Shown: positions 9,354-18,954 of the stretch, one piece after another
Numbering within the stretch: position 1 is the first letter of the stretch
How the letters are laid out: every line of letters begins with the position of its first letter
Assembly (NCBI RefSeq): GCF_002946835.1
Contig: NZ_CP026652.1
Span: forward strand, 62,001 to 126,000
DNA length: 64,000 nt
Source of the DNA: Streptomyces dengpaensis
GTDB taxonomy: Bacteria; Actinomycetota; Actinomycetes; Streptomycetales; Streptomycetaceae
Direction of reading: 5' to 3'
Position numbers and translations under genes: made by a program
Notes under the pieces: model-generated
What the model saw: the letters and a program-made list of their open reading frames with translations, nothing else
Told to the model about the DNA's origin: nothing
Database searches by the model: none

Positions 9354-9500
9354 GAGCGGTTCTTCGCCCACCTGATGCGCACCCGCCGCCTGGCACGCGA
9401 CTACGAACGCCGCACCACCAGCGCCGAAGCGATGGTCTACTGGTCGATGATCTTGCTCATGACGCGCCGCCTGGCCCGGCCACACCCTGCGCGAGGGTGA
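9354..9500 (+). pseudogene. IS5 family transposase, 3' portion
   Basis: Forty-eight codons beginning ERFFAHLMRTRRLARDYERR and ending LMTRRLARPHPARG restore the C-terminus missing from the fragment at 6084-6857, including the third catalytic acid (the Glu at the break). The join across the intervening element is exact when one GAG copy is removed. Confidence 0.85.
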
Positions 9501-10026
9501 ACCGGCCCGGCGCGGGCTCGGCCAGCCAGCCCCGCGCGACCAGGCGTTTCGCCTTCGACCGCAGTGCCTCCACCCGCGCCGGCACCACGTCCATCCCGAA
9601 CGAGACGGCCATCTCCTGGCAGGTCAGCGGCCCTTGATGGAGCCGGAGACGGTCCGCGAGCGCCTGCAGAATGCGCTGGTAATCCACCGACAGCACCGAC
9701 CAGGCCAGCCCCTCACGCCACACCGGCACCTGCGACTTCGCCGCGGTCGGCGCCGACGATGTCTCCTCGGCCTGCCCCATGGCGGGCGCTGTCCCAACGG
9801 CCTGGGCGTGGCCTTGCCCGGGCTCGTCCACCGGGGCCAGCACCTCGCCGACCCGTGAGCGGGCGATGGCCCACTCCCGCCATTCCCGCTCGGCCACGGC
9901 CAGCTCGGCCTGGATGCGGTCGGCCTCCTCCCTCAGCCCATCCACGCGACGGCGGGCGGCGACCTCGCGCTGTTCCAGCAACCCCACGACCGTCGGCATC
10001 CACGACCTCCACCGAAGCGACGACAC
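9457..10026 (-). CDS. IS-associated helix-turn-helix-like protein
   Basis: 189 residues with an N-terminal coiled coil (EQREVAARRRVDGLREEADR, then AELAVAEREWREWAIARSR) and a C-terminal winged-helix-like half (LTCQEMAVSFGM through KAKRLVARGWLAEPAPGRFT). It ends inside the IS5 tail on the opposite strand and starts 62 bp inside the right inverted repeat. A second remnant of the family occurs near 39387 among other IS debris, supporting an IS-linked accessory role. Its function is unknown. Confidence 0.6.
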   Translation of the reverse strand: MSSLRWRSWMPTVVGLLEQREVAARRRVDGLREEADRIQAELAVAEREWREWAIARSRVGEVLAPVDEPGQGHAQAVGTAPAMGQAEETSSAPTAAKSQVPVWREGLAWSVLSVDYQRILQALADRLRLHQGPLTCQEMAVSFGMDVVPARVEALRSKAKRLVARGWLAEPAPGRFTLAQGVAGPGGAS

Positions 10027-10087
10027 GCCACCACTCCCACGGGAACGCCCGCCCTATGCCCGACCAGCGAAAACGCCGACCTCAGGT

Positions 10088-10107
10088 TCGGTACGACAAC
10101 AGCTACT
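10088..10107 (-). repeat. Right terminal inverted repeat
   Basis: Exact inverted copy of 5939-5958. The ISL3 transposase remnant starts immediately outside it. Confidence 0.75.
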
Positions 10108-10640
10108 GACACTCAATGACTTGGGATGTCTGCCGCGACCGGGGCGGCGCCTTTGCCGACGGCGCCCGCTCCGGAGCCCCCGATGCGGTCCAGGTCGCAG
10201 ATCTCTGGCACATCTGGCACAACCTTGCCGAAGCGGTGAAGCACCTGGTCAGCAAGCACAGCGCCTGCCTGCGTGAGCCGGATCCCGACCCGGAATCGAT
10301 TCCCGACGTCGTATGCCCGCCCATCTCGCACGCGGGCCGGCTGGCCGCCCGGGTCCGGCAGCACCACACCGCCGTTCATGAACTCCTCGACCAGGGCCTG
10401 AGTGTCCGGGCCGCGGCCCGCCGCCTGGAGCTGGCCCGCAACACCGTCCGGCGCTATGCCCGGGCCGCGACCTGGCAGGAACTGGCCACCGGCCGCTGGC
10501 AGAACCTCCCCAACACCCTGGACCCCTACAAGCCCTAACTCCACAGGCGCTGGAATGAAGGCCACACCAGCGGAGCCAAGCTCCACGCCGAACTCCGCGA
10601 ACGCGGCTTCACCGGCTCCGGCAGACCCACGTCTGCAGCG
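10108..10640 (+). pseudogene. ISL3 family transposase, internal remnant
   Basis: The frame begins in the middle of the ISL3 DDE domain (VCRDRGGAFADGARS, PDAVQVADLWHIWHNLAEAV), continues through an HTH-like insert (LSVRAAARRLELARNTVRRY), and hits an in-frame TAA at 10536-10538 where relatives have Tyr (DPYKPY). It then continues with LHRRWNEGHTSGAKLHAELR to about 10640. The 5' part is missing at the inverted repeat and the 3' part is also absent. Confidence 0.8.
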
Positions 10641-10671
10641 GGATGCGCTCCTGATCGCGAATGCGGCGGAG

Positions 10672-12561
10672 TCACCGGTCCTGGGCCAGGACGACGAGCT
10701 CTGCGAACAAGCCCCCGGCGTCCACCAGGTCCTCGTACCTGCCCTGTTCGATCACTCGGCCGTTGTCCATGACAAGGATCCGGTCGGCGAGCCGTGCGTT
10801 CTCGAGCTGATGGGTGACGACGATCGTCATGCGCTCGGCGGCGATCCGCTTGATCTCCAGGAAGATTGCGTGCTCACCGCGGGCGTCCATCTGCGAGGTC
10901 GGCTCATCCAAGATCAGTAGCGGAGTCTGCCGGTACAACGCGCGGCCGCACACGAGTCGCTGCCACTGCCCTCCGGACAGTTCGGCGCCGCCCCACAGCT
11001 CCTTGGCGAGAAGGGTGTCGAGCTGCTGGGGCAGCTTCTCGATCGCTTCACGCATTCCGACGGCGTCGACGACGTCCCACACCGACTCGTCGCCGAATGT
11101 CTTCGGCTGGCCGAGGGTGATGTTCTCGCGGGTGCGTAGCGGCCAGCATGCGAAGCCCTGCGGGACGAGCGCGGTGCGCTTCCACACGGCATCAGGGTCG
11201 GCCTGGGCGAGATCTACGCTGTCCCACAGGACGCGGCCCTTGTCGGCAAGCAGGATGCCGGTGATGAGCTTGGCCAGGGTCGACTTGCCCGAGCCGTTCT
11301 CGCCGACGATGGCCAGGATCTCGCCGCGGCGCAGCGTCAGCGATACCCCCGCGACGGCCGGTTCCTCCTTGCCGGGGTACTGGTACACGACCTCGTCGAG
11401 GCGGATCTCATCCACGCGTTCCGGGATGGTCAATTCCCCGCGCTTGGGGGCGCGTTCACCGGCCATGTCGAGGAAGGACCGCATGTCGGCCAGATAGAGG
11501 GAGGTGTGGAACATAGCGGCGCCGTGGATGACGAACTGGGAGAGCGCGGCCAGTGTGGTCTGGACGGCGACCACGGCGGTGGCTGCGACGGGCAAGGCAA
11601 CCCGGCCGGTGGTTGCCAGCCAGGCGAGGGTGGCCCAGGTGCCCAGCAGGAACACCCCGCCCAGGGCGCTGGTCGCCAGGACGATGCGTAGCATCCGCGG
11701 GGCGGCGGTCAAGGTGCGCTGGTCGATCCGGTCGGACAGGGCGCGGTACCAGTAGATGAGGTAGCCGGTCATGCCGTTCGCGCGGACCTCGTCGCCGTAG
11801 CGGGAGTAGGTGGCCCACCAGCGCATCATGGAGCGCACGTTGCGGTCGCCGACGTTGAGGTAGTGGGTCTCGTAGTCGACCCGCGCGGACAGTACGGCTC
11901 CGGCGCCGGCCGGGAGCACGGCCAGCATAAGCAGAGGCAGCATCAGCGGGTGCAGCGCCGTGATCACCCCACTCGCTGCGATCATGCGGGTCAGGGCGGA
12001 CATGAACCGCTGGGCGTCCTGCACCATCATCCGGGTCCGGGTGACGCCGACTTCGGCGGCCTCCTGCCGGTCGGCGAATCCGTCCTCACCGTACGCGGAT
12101 GACTCCACGCGGCACACGGCGGCGACGAGGGCAATGTCCGCTTCGGTCATCAGCAGAGGTGTGATCCGCCCGTCGGCGTACGAGGACAGGGCGCTGCTGA
12201 TTCGGCCGATGCCCGCAGCCGTCGTCACCACGACCAGGGCGGGTAGTGCGGCGTGCAGGCGTTCGGAAACGGTGGCAGTGGCGAGGAGGTGGGTCATCGC
12301 CCGGGCGGTGAACGCGAGAACGACGGCGGCCGCGATGCCGGAGAGCAGTTGGCAGACGAGGAGCAGCACGACACCGGTCCTGTCGACAGCCCACGCCATC
12401 CGCGCGGTATGCCCGAGCACGGAGGGAAGGCGTTGGCACATCGCTCCGAAACTGGCATCTGCCAGCGGGTTCTTGCCGTACTTGCCCTCGAAGGTGATGG
12501 TGGCCGGGGGTGGAGGGGGAGGCGTCTCCTCGTTTGCAGTCGAGGCGTCAGTCACAGTCAC
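10672..12561 (-). CDS. ABC transporter, fused permease and ATPase, lanthipeptide cluster
   Basis: From the GTG at 12561 (GAGGAGGG 6 nt upstream) this is a 629-residue half-transporter. A permease with about five or six hydrophobic helices fills roughly residues 60-330, followed by an ATPase with Walker A VGENGSGKST, signature LSGGQWQRL, Walker B LLILDEPTSQMD and a switch His in VVTHQLENARL. A longer frame to 12831 exists but lacks a good ribosome site. It is the last gene of the lanthipeptide operon and is the likely peptide exporter. No N-terminal C39 peptidase is present, so leader removal must be done elsewhere. A 266-bp gap separates it from the previous gene, so it may have its own promoter. 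Confidence 0.88.
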   Translation of the reverse strand: MTVTDASTANEETPPPPPPATITFEGKYGKNPLADASFGAMCQRLPSVLGHTARMAWAVDRTGVVLLLVCQLLSGIAAAVVLAFTARAMTHLLATATVSERLHAALPALVVVTTAAGIGRISSALSSYADGRITPLLMTEADIALVAAVCRVESSAYGEDGFADRQEAAEVGVTRTRMMVQDAQRFMSALTRMIAASGVITALHPLMLPLLMLAVLPAGAGAVLSARVDYETHYLNVGDRNVRSMMRWWATYSRYGDEVRANGMTGYLIYWYRALSDRIDQRTLTAAPRMLRIVLATSALGGVFLLGTWATLAWLATTGRVALPVAATAVVAVQTTLAALSQFVIHGAAMFHTSLYLADMRSFLDMAGERAPKRGELTIPERVDEIRLDEVVYQYPGKEEPAVAGVSLTLRRGEILAIVGENGSGKSTLAKLITGILLADKGRVLWDSVDLAQADPDAVWKRTALVPQGFACWPLRTRENITLGQPKTFGDESVWDVVDAVGMREAIEKLPQQLDTLLAKELWGGAELSGGQWQRLVCGRALYRQTPLLILDEPTSQMDARGEHAIFLEIKRIAAERMTIVVTHQLENARLADRILVMDNGRVIEQGRYEDLVDAGGLFAELVVLAQDR

Positions 12562-12827
12562 CTGTATCCCTCCTCGGGGGTCGGTGCCGCACCAGGATGG
12601 CTCGGCGGTGCACGGCATAACGACGCGGCGCCGGAATCGAACATGCTCGATTCCGGACGCGCTGGGGGCCTTGAAAAACAAGGGGTCGAACGCCTGGACC
12701 CGTGATGGCGCCGTCCTCGAGCGGCAAGGATTGGCCGAATCGCCGACGCCTGAAACGCCTGTGACGAATGAAGTTTCCGGCGGTTGTTCGGCTCGTGGCG
12801 ACCGTCGGGCGCAACCCGTGACCAAGA

Positions 12828-13958
12828 TCATTCTTGCCTAATTGGGCAAGCCTGGTCCGGATGGGCAACGTTCTTCCGGATCGTGTGGTCGCTCGTACGC
12901 AGCGCCTTGGCGAGTGTGTCGCTCAACTCGCTGGGGAGCGACCCGGCTCCGAGTGCGCAGGCCTGGAGGAGAGCACGGCAGTCCTGCGCCTCTCGGTCTG
13001 CGGCGAGGGCGGTGAACATGGGGTGCGCCAGGGTCTCTCGGGCGGCGTAGCCATCGGTTGCCTTGATCGTCCGGCGGTACAGCTCCGCGACCACCGGGCG
13101 CGCGGCCGGGTCCTCGGGCGAAGCGACCACGTCCAGCACCGCGAGGCCGAGCCGCGTGTTGAAGACGGTCATGCCGTCCCCGTCTGGACGTTCGAGATAG
13201 GTGGTCACCAGGTTCTGCAGGGGGCGCCGCCACGCCAGGCCCGCTGCCCGGAGGAACAGGAGGGTTAGGCAGCCCGTGACGGCGTGCTCCCAGGGTTCCC
13301 CGGACTGCGTGGCGGCCAACAGGTTGTTGGCGCCGCGGGTGTTGCCTGTGGTGAGGGCGGCAAGGACGGCGACTTGGCGGCCGTCGAACATCCGCTGTCC
13401 GACGCCGCGGTGTGCCTCGATATGGGCGAGGGCTTCGGTCCAGCGTCCGGCAGCGGTCAGGGCTCGTGTCCCGTCGGCGAGGAGGACCCGCCACAGCCAG
13501 CCGCGGACCTCCTCACGGTCCTCGGCGTTCGCAGTGATGTCGGCTGGTACGGCGATGTCCTCCACCTGAGCTGGGGACTCGGTGCCGACAGCGTCGAGCA
13601 GTGCGAGGAGGCGTTGGCGACCGTCGTCGTGCTGCCCGGCGCGGATTTGGAGGCGCGCGAGGTTGACGACGGGTTCAAGGGCCCGGATTGCGGTCTTGCC
13701 GGTCAAGGGGGCGGCGTGCAGGTAGGCCGCAGCGTGCTGGTGGCACATCGTGCGGGCGGCGTCCGGGTCGCCTATGTCGGAGGCGATCAACGCGGCCTGG
13801 TTGTAGACGGTGGAGGCCACGCTCGCATCGTCCAGCTTCGCCGCGGTGTCGGCGAGTTCGGCCAGCGCGTGCACGCGCTGGGCCAGAGGGAGGCAGGCGG
13901 GACGGGGGCGTGCGACGAGCGGGAAGCGCTGGGCTACAGCGTCAGGGAGTTTCCACAC
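12828..13958 (-). CDS. Helical-repeat (TPR-like) protein in lanthipeptide cluster
   Basis: 376 residues from GTG 13958, overlapping the preceding gene by 17 nt, which suggests translational coupling. The sequence is a run of helix-turn-helix repeats rich in Ala and Leu (LAQRVHALAELADTAAKLDD, ARTMCHQHAAAYLHAAPLTG, AARETLAHPMFTALAADREA), with no catalytic motif. A longer frame to 14093 lies inside the upstream gene and has atypical composition. Function unknown; its position in the modification operon suggests a scaffold or regulatory role, which is inference only. Confidence 0.65.
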   Translation of the reverse strand: MWKLPDAVAQRFPLVARPRPACLPLAQRVHALAELADTAAKLDDASVASTVYNQAALIASDIGDPDAARTMCHQHAAAYLHAAPLTGKTAIRALEPVVNLARLQIRAGQHDDGRQRLLALLDAVGTESPAQVEDIAVPADITANAEDREEVRGWLWRVLLADGTRALTAAGRWTEALAHIEAHRGVGQRMFDGRQVAVLAALTTGNTRGANNLLAATQSGEPWEHAVTGCLTLLFLRAAGLAWRRPLQNLVTTYLERPDGDGMTVFNTRLGLAVLDVVASPEDPAARPVVAELYRRTIKATDGYAARETLAHPMFTALAADREAQDCRALLQACALGAGSLPSELSDTLAKALRTSDHTIRKNVAHPDQACPIRQE

Positions 13959-14769
13959 CGTCCGCGGCGCTCCTCTCGGTGGGGTCCGGGCCGAAAATGA
14001 CGGTCTTCGCGGCGGCCGTGAGGGCGGCCTGCATGGCGTGGGGCAGGCCGACCCGGTTCCAGGCGAAAAGCACGTGATGGGCCAGGACGTCACGCAGGCC
14101 GCGGTGAAGCTGCCCGGAATCCATCAGGTGGGCCAGTTCCCGTCCGGCATCGGTGTAGGCACGGGCCCATCCGGCGACATGGGCCAGCGGCCCGCCGACG
14201 CCCATCAGGTCTTCCCCGTTCACGGAGATCAGCCGGTGCACGGCAGCGTGCAGGCGGTCGCGGTTGGCCTGGTCGGTGTTGGGGGGTAGGCCGCGGTGGG
14301 CGCAGACACGTGCCCATACGTCGCCCTGCTCGTACCAGTCCAGCCCGGCGGAGCGCATCAGGAGGCTGCACAGCATGAGGGATGACTCGCGCCGGTGTTT
14401 GCCGGCGTCGCCTTGGAGGTGGTCAATCAGGCTGCGGCTGTCGCGGTGGAAGAGGCGGTGCGCGGATGTCATGGCTTCGGCGCCGCCGAAGGCGTGCACC
14501 TCGGGTTCGTAGATGATCTCCGTCCACCCTTTGATGTACCCGTCGGCGATCAGCGCGTCCAGGCCCTGGCCGATGCGGTCTTGCGCGTCGGCAGTAGGTA
14601 GGTAGCGCACGCGCCAGCACGGGCGTTTGCGGACCAGGAACCACGCTGTGAGCGCGCCTTCGTCTTCAACGGCGCGCAGGAGCGGGGCGAGTTGGGCCAG
14701 AGCGACTATCTCAGCGCGTTCCCAGTCCGGGAACGTGACGTTGGCCTGGCACCAGGTGGGTGGGTTCAT
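13942..14769 (-). CDS. Stand-alone SpaB_C / thiopeptide-type bacteriocin biosynthesis protein
   Basis: 275 residues. MNPPTWCQANVTFPDWERAE at the start, WFLVRKRPCWRVRYLP (about residues 43-58) and TEIIYEPEVHAFGGAEAM (about 83-100) match the C-terminal domain of split lantibiotic dehydratases, annotated as the thiopeptide-type bacteriocin biosynthesis domain. In LanB enzymes this domain eliminates glutamate from glutamylated Ser/Thr. The LanB encoded upstream already has such a domain, so this is a second copy, a duplication seen in related clusters. It starts 20 nt after lanC. Confidence 0.8.
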   Translation of the reverse strand: MNPPTWCQANVTFPDWERAEIVALAQLAPLLRAVEDEGALTAWFLVRKRPCWRVRYLPTADAQDRIGQGLDALIADGYIKGWTEIIYEPEVHAFGGAEAMTSAHRLFHRDSRSLIDHLQGDAGKHRRESSLMLCSLLMRSAGLDWYEQGDVWARVCAHRGLPPNTDQANRDRLHAAVHRLISVNGEDLMGVGGPLAHVAGWARAYTDAGRELAHLMDSGQLHRGLRDVLAHHVLFAWNRVGLPHAMQAALTAAAKTVIFGPDPTERSAADGVETP

Positions 14770-14788
14770 GAGGCGGTCTCCGAGGTGT

Positions 14789-16033
14789 TCACGCCAGGGC
14801 GAGGAAGGTGTCCCAGTGGGGGGCAGGCGCGCTGCCCGTGCCCAGGGTGTGCAGGGCGAGGGCCGCTCCGGCGGCTCCGTCGAGGAGTTCCGGGTCGTGG
14901 TCGTTCTGGTCGAGAGCTGTGATCAGTCGGTCGGCCAGGCGCGGAAGCTCCGCGGTGATCTCGGTGTTGCCCGTCTCGGTGGCCATCCGCCATGCGGCGT
15001 GCAGCAGGCCAGCTGTGCCGTGGCACAGCCCGACCTCGGGGAGCTTGTCCAGTTGGTGCGGGTCACGCAGGGTCGCGAGGATCGCGTTCTCGGCCGCCTG
15101 AACGCGGGTCGGGTCGCGGAGGGCGAGTCCGGCCAACTGCTGGGCGCGGGCGGTGCCGCTGATGCCGTAGCACCAGGAGGGCTGGGGGCGAAGGTCGGGA
15201 TGGACGTGCCCGTCGGTTGCCTGCTGCATAGAGATCAGGCCCGGCCACCACGGGCCATTCTCGTCCCATTGGCGCCACTGGTCGGTCCAGGCGCAGATCC
15301 GTTCGGCCGCGTCGGCCATGCCGGGTACGGCCAGGCCGTGCAGCAGTGCGAGGGACAGCACGGACAGCGTGGAGCCGATGCCGTGAGAGAGCCCGAAGTT
15401 CCCGTGCCCCTGGGGGTAGTCGGTGCTGGGTGCACCGGTGGGCGCGACGTTCATCCACCACGGCGGCAGATCGGCCGGATCGGGCAGAGGCTCGGTCAGG
15501 CGCACCAGATAGGACAGGACGTCTCGGGTGATCTCGTGGTGCGGTTGTCGGCTCAGGTGGTAGGCGCCCAGCCCGGACAGGCCCTGGATCAGGTCGAACT
15601 CTTTCATGGGGGGCCGCTCGTCACGGTCGATGCGCAGGTGGGCCTCAGCCAGGCGGGTCCGGGTGACGGTGAGCGTCGCCTCGTCCAAGCGCTCCAGAAC
15701 ACGCAGATAGCGGCTGGATGCGCTGGCCGCGCGGTGCGTGATGAACGCGAGGGCCGGAGCGCCGAAATACAGGTTCGCGTTGACCGCTGCGCTCACTTCG
15801 CCGTGCACGGCCGCGGCCAGCCACGTGTGCGCGGTGTCCCAGTCACCGCGGCCAGTCCGGGCGCGCTCGATGTGCAGCAGGGCGATGCCCGAGGCTCCTC
15901 CCGCGAGAGACTGCGGCCACGTGCGGGCGCCGTCCGGCCGGCCGCCGGGCCACACGGTGCGGGGGTCGGCCAGGGCCTGGGCCAGTTGGTCGGCGGTCGA
16001 CAGCGTGGCGGAGGCGGGGGCTGACGCGGTCAC
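14789..16033 (-). CDS. lanC: Lanthionine synthetase C-like cyclase
   Basis: 414 residues from GTG 16033, which overlaps the lanB stop by 4 nt and follows AAGGAGGACACC. The fold repeats glycine-rich GxxG motifs: GHGNFGLSHGIGS, SWCYGISGTARA, LCHGTAGLLHAAW. Cys in WCYG and the Cys-His pair in LCHG are the expected zinc ligands, so cyclisation activity is likely: it adds Cys thiols to dehydrated Ser/Thr to make (methyl)lanthionine rings. A longer frame to 16123 lies inside lanB. Confidence 0.92.
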   Translation of the reverse strand: MTASAPASATLSTADQLAQALADPRTVWPGGRPDGARTWPQSLAGGASGIALLHIERARTGRGDWDTAHTWLAAAVHGEVSAAVNANLYFGAPALAFITHRAASASSRYLRVLERLDEATLTVTRTRLAEAHLRIDRDERPPMKEFDLIQGLSGLGAYHLSRQPHHEITRDVLSYLVRLTEPLPDPADLPPWWMNVAPTGAPSTDYPQGHGNFGLSHGIGSTLSVLSLALLHGLAVPGMADAAERICAWTDQWRQWDENGPWWPGLISMQQATDGHVHPDLRPQPSWCYGISGTARAQQLAGLALRDPTRVQAAENAILATLRDPHQLDKLPEVGLCHGTAGLLHAAWRMATETGNTEITAELPRLADRLITALDQNDHDPELLDGAAGAALALHTLGTGSAPAPHWDTFLALA

Positions 16034-18936
16034 GGTGTCCTCCTTGCTCGTGCTGTCCAGCTCAGGGCGGCAGCTCTGGCCAGATGCAGGTGTGCGCGTT
16101 CCTGGGGCAGTCCCGGCCCGCACATCCGGACGTGGTGGAGATGCAGCAGATCAGGGAGCAGGTCCTGGGCGTGCGTCTCCGAGTCCTCCAGCGCGCTGCG
16201 GTAGGCGACCAGTGCCACGCGGCGTGCGGACCAGCTCGTGGTGACGCGCGCGTCCAGGCCCGAAGGCGCGGCGTTCACCAGGTCGACGGCTTGGCGGTAG
16301 ACGGCGCGGGGCGGCGCAGTCGTGCCCGTGCGGGTGTGCTCGATCAGCCAGCGCATTGCCGCGGGGTGATTGCCGAGCAGGCCGGTGGCGATGTCCACCA
16401 TGCTCGCGGCGGTCATCGCGCGGAGGTCGGGCGCGTTCTTCCCGGCCTGTACGGCGAGTTGGGCCAGGGCGGCGGTCGTGTCGGCGGCGAAATACTCCTC
16501 GGCTGCGTCCATCGCCGCGGGGCCGCCGAAGCGCGCCGTCTCCGGATGGTAGGTCTCCAGGCTGGCGTGGGTGATCAGGCCGCTGCGCCGAAGCTGCCGG
16601 GTCCACTCGCCGATCTGCTCGATGGCAGAGCCGAGCGTGCCGGGCGCGCAGGTCAGACGGACGCGGAGGTGGTCCTCGGGGTCTTGGTAGCGCACGAACC
16701 ACCAACGGGGTCCGCCCAGTTCTTCGAACAGGGTCGGCAGGTGCCGGGTCAGGAGGGAGTTCTGCCGGTCGCGATGCCCGTGGAGCTGGAGGTAGATGCG
16801 GTTGTCGCAGCCGGGCAGATGGCCGTGCTCGCGGCTGACGACGTGGACTGATCCTCGGACGGGGGCAACGGCCTGATCTGTGGCGACCAGGGGGATGACG
16901 ACCTCGTGAGCGCGGCCGCCGGCCCATCCCAGATCCCCCGGCTTCGGCCCTGCGCGCAGCGTCACCTTGCCCTCGCGGTCCAGGTGGGTGCGCAGCAGGG
17001 CCCGGTGTGAGGGCTCCGTCAGGTCCAGGGCCATGCACTGGTCGGCCTCGCTCAGGTATACCCGCTCGGGCAGATGAACGTCACGGCGCCATTGGTTCAG
17101 GGCCTCGTCCCACTGCGGCCACGGTGCCGGCGCGGCGGGGAGGTCGTCGCTGGTGAGGAGCCAGCGGGCCGGGGACAGGATCGTGCGTCCGTAGCGCAGC
17201 GCAGGCAGAAACGGCAGGTTGGAGGCGGCAGTGCCCCACATGAATCCGGTGCATGGGACGGCCAGCGCGACGGGTGCCTCGGCCAGGAATCGGGCCAGCG
17301 GATGGGTGTGGTAGCCCAGGTCTACGGCGTTGAGCAGCAGCGTGTGCACCGGGCGGCGGCGGGAGAGCGAGACCAGGTGCAGCCGTTCGGCGTCGGCGGT
17401 CACCGCAAGGTCCGTGATGGGAATGAGGCTGGTGTCCGAGCCCTGGTAGTCGCCGAGCGAGATCACCAGATCGGTCACCTGCGGGGCACGCGCGACGTTC
17501 TCAGCGGGTACGGACAGCGGGGTGGAGCTGATCTGCGCAACGACGGCGCCTCGGTGCACTCCGGGCAGCCCGGCGTACACCTTGGTCATGCGGCGACGGT
17601 CCTCGGCGCCCAGCAGGCCCAGGAAGCGGCCGGTGGTCGTTCCGGCCGAGCGCGCCACCCCGACGACGTGCAGTGTGAACTCGCCCTGCTGCATGGCCGG
17701 ACCGCTCGTGGCGTCGATGCGCACGGTCACCTCGGTGCTCGGCTGGACGGCGTGCCCGGGATCTGTGGTGGCCAGTTCCTCGATGGCGGCATCGTCGAGT
17801 TCGACTTCAAGGCGGCGCTGCATCCCGGCGGCGTGGGCGAGTTTGATGAGTCGGCTGTCACGGTCGGGCAGGGGGGAGGGCGCCGACGCGGAGGTGGACC
17901 CGAGGTAGCCGGGTGGGTATCCGAGCGCCTCGACGGCGTCCAGGACGGGGACGACCGCCCTTGTCCCGTACCGCTCAAGGAACCGGGTGTGCCACTCGGC
18001 CCATCCGGTCAGCGCTGCGCGGGGCGCGAGACGGGTGAGTGCCTTGGCCGCTGCTGCTGCCTCCTCGGCCACCGTTTCCGGGACGACCAGGTCCCAGTCC
18101 ACCCGCAGATCGAGCGCGGTCTTGGGGGCCTCGCACAACTCTGCTGTCTCGTCGGGTGCGAGATGCTGCGTGTGTGTGAGGAGGGCCGCGAGTGGGTCGG
18201 TGACCGTCATCGCCGCGCCGAGGCCGGTGATCAGGAATCGTTGCCTGACAAGGCCGGCGAGCAGCTTCTCGATCGTGGTGAGCGGCGCGGTCGGGAAACT
18301 GGCGGAGAGCTTCGCGGCAAGGTCCCTCCACAGGATCGGTGTCCGTGCGCTGTCCAGGGCTTCGCGGATCGGTCCGGTCACGCGTATCTGCACGTGTACG
18401 GCAGCGCCGTCGCGCGTGCCGCGTGGGCGGTGCTCGATCACCACGTACCCGTCGCGCTCGACGATGAGGCTGGAGGCGAGCAGCATCAGATGGGGCCGCA
18501 GTCCGCTGTGTTCCTCGAACCGGTCGATGAGGGTCGTGGTCCATGCCGCGTCGGGTCTGGCGGATGCCTGGTGCCCGGTGCCCATGCGCAGCGCGGGGGC
18601 GGCGCCTATTCGCGCGGCCGCGACCCCGGCGAAGAGACCGAATGGGGTGGCGCGCGTGCGGGCCCGCAGCAGGTAGCGCAGCACGGAGAGCACTGTGCGG
18701 CGTACGGCGGGATCCGGCAGCGAGTGGCCGGCACAGACCTGGGTCACTCGATTCGCGAGGTCCGGGCTCGCGGCTTTGACGGCGGTTGCGAAGTCGGCCG
18801 TCTGCCAGGTCTGTTGCAGCCACGACCGCCACGACGTGCTGTTCGCTGACGGGCCGTTCAGGTCCGGCCAGACCATTTGACGGTCGGAGTTCAACGCGGC
18901 CGCTCGTATTACTGCTGCGTCAACGTAGCGATACAC
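16030..18936 (-). CDS. lanB: Class I lantibiotic dehydratase, full length
   Basis: 968 residues, the length of a full LanB with glutamylation and elimination domains. RTRATPFGLFAGVAA (about residues 91-105) is the signature of the N-terminal tRNA-Glu-dependent domain. The C-terminal 280 residues form a SpaB_C domain (WWFVRYQDPEDHLRVRL, ASLETYHPETARFGG, AMDAAEEYFAADT). The start is GTG 18936 after AGGAGG. It dehydrates Ser/Thr in the precursor encoded at 19022. The 85-bp gap before it holds a very strong hairpin, and lanC is translationally coupled downstream. Confidence 0.93.
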   Translation of the reverse strand: MYRYVDAAVIRAAALNSDRQMVWPDLNGPSANSTSWRSWLQQTWQTADFATAVKAASPDLANRVTQVCAGHSLPDPAVRRTVLSVLRYLLRARTRATPFGLFAGVAAARIGAAPALRMGTGHQASARPDAAWTTTLIDRFEEHSGLRPHLMLLASSLIVERDGYVVIEHRPRGTRDGAAVHVQIRVTGPIREALDSARTPILWRDLAAKLSASFPTAPLTTIEKLLAGLVRQRFLITGLGAAMTVTDPLAALLTHTQHLAPDETAELCEAPKTALDLRVDWDLVVPETVAEEAAAAAKALTRLAPRAALTGWAEWHTRFLERYGTRAVVPVLDAVEALGYPPGYLGSTSASAPSPLPDRDSRLIKLAHAAGMQRRLEVELDDAAIEELATTDPGHAVQPSTEVTVRIDATSGPAMQQGEFTLHVVGVARSAGTTTGRFLGLLGAEDRRRMTKVYAGLPGVHRGAVVAQISSTPLSVPAENVARAPQVTDLVISLGDYQGSDTSLIPITDLAVTADAERLHLVSLSRRRPVHTLLLNAVDLGYHTHPLARFLAEAPVALAVPCTGFMWGTAASNLPFLPALRYGRTILSPARWLLTSDDLPAAPAPWPQWDEALNQWRRDVHLPERVYLSEADQCMALDLTEPSHRALLRTHLDREGKVTLRAGPKPGDLGWAGGRAHEVVIPLVATDQAVAPVRGSVHVVSREHGHLPGCDNRIYLQLHGHRDRQNSLLTRHLPTLFEELGGPRWWFVRYQDPEDHLRVRLTCAPGTLGSAIEQIGEWTRQLRRSGLITHASLETYHPETARFGGPAAMDAAEEYFAADTTAALAQLAVQAGKNAPDLRAMTAASMVDIATGLLGNHPAAMRWLIEHTRTGTTAPPRAVYRQAVDLVNAAPSGLDARVTTSWSARRVALVAYRSALEDSETHAQDLLPDLLHLHHVRMCGPGLPQERAHLHLARAAALSWTARARRTP

Positions 18937-18954
18937 ACACCCCTCCTGTGACTG

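Larger units (their letters stand above)
5939..10107. mobile_element. Composite element bounded by 20-bp inverted repeats
   Basis: GGTACGACAACAGCTACT occurs at 10090-10107 and, inverted, at 5939-5956; the identity extends inward to 20 bp (5939-5958 and 10088-10107). The 4,169-bp interval holds a split IS5-type transposase, a serine-recombinase element inside it and an HTH-like IS-associated gene. Outside the repeats lie the truncated Roco gene and a truncated ISL3 transposase. No target duplication is visible (CCGTCTG on the left, GACACTC on the right), so the flanks may have recombined after insertion. Confidence 0.6.
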
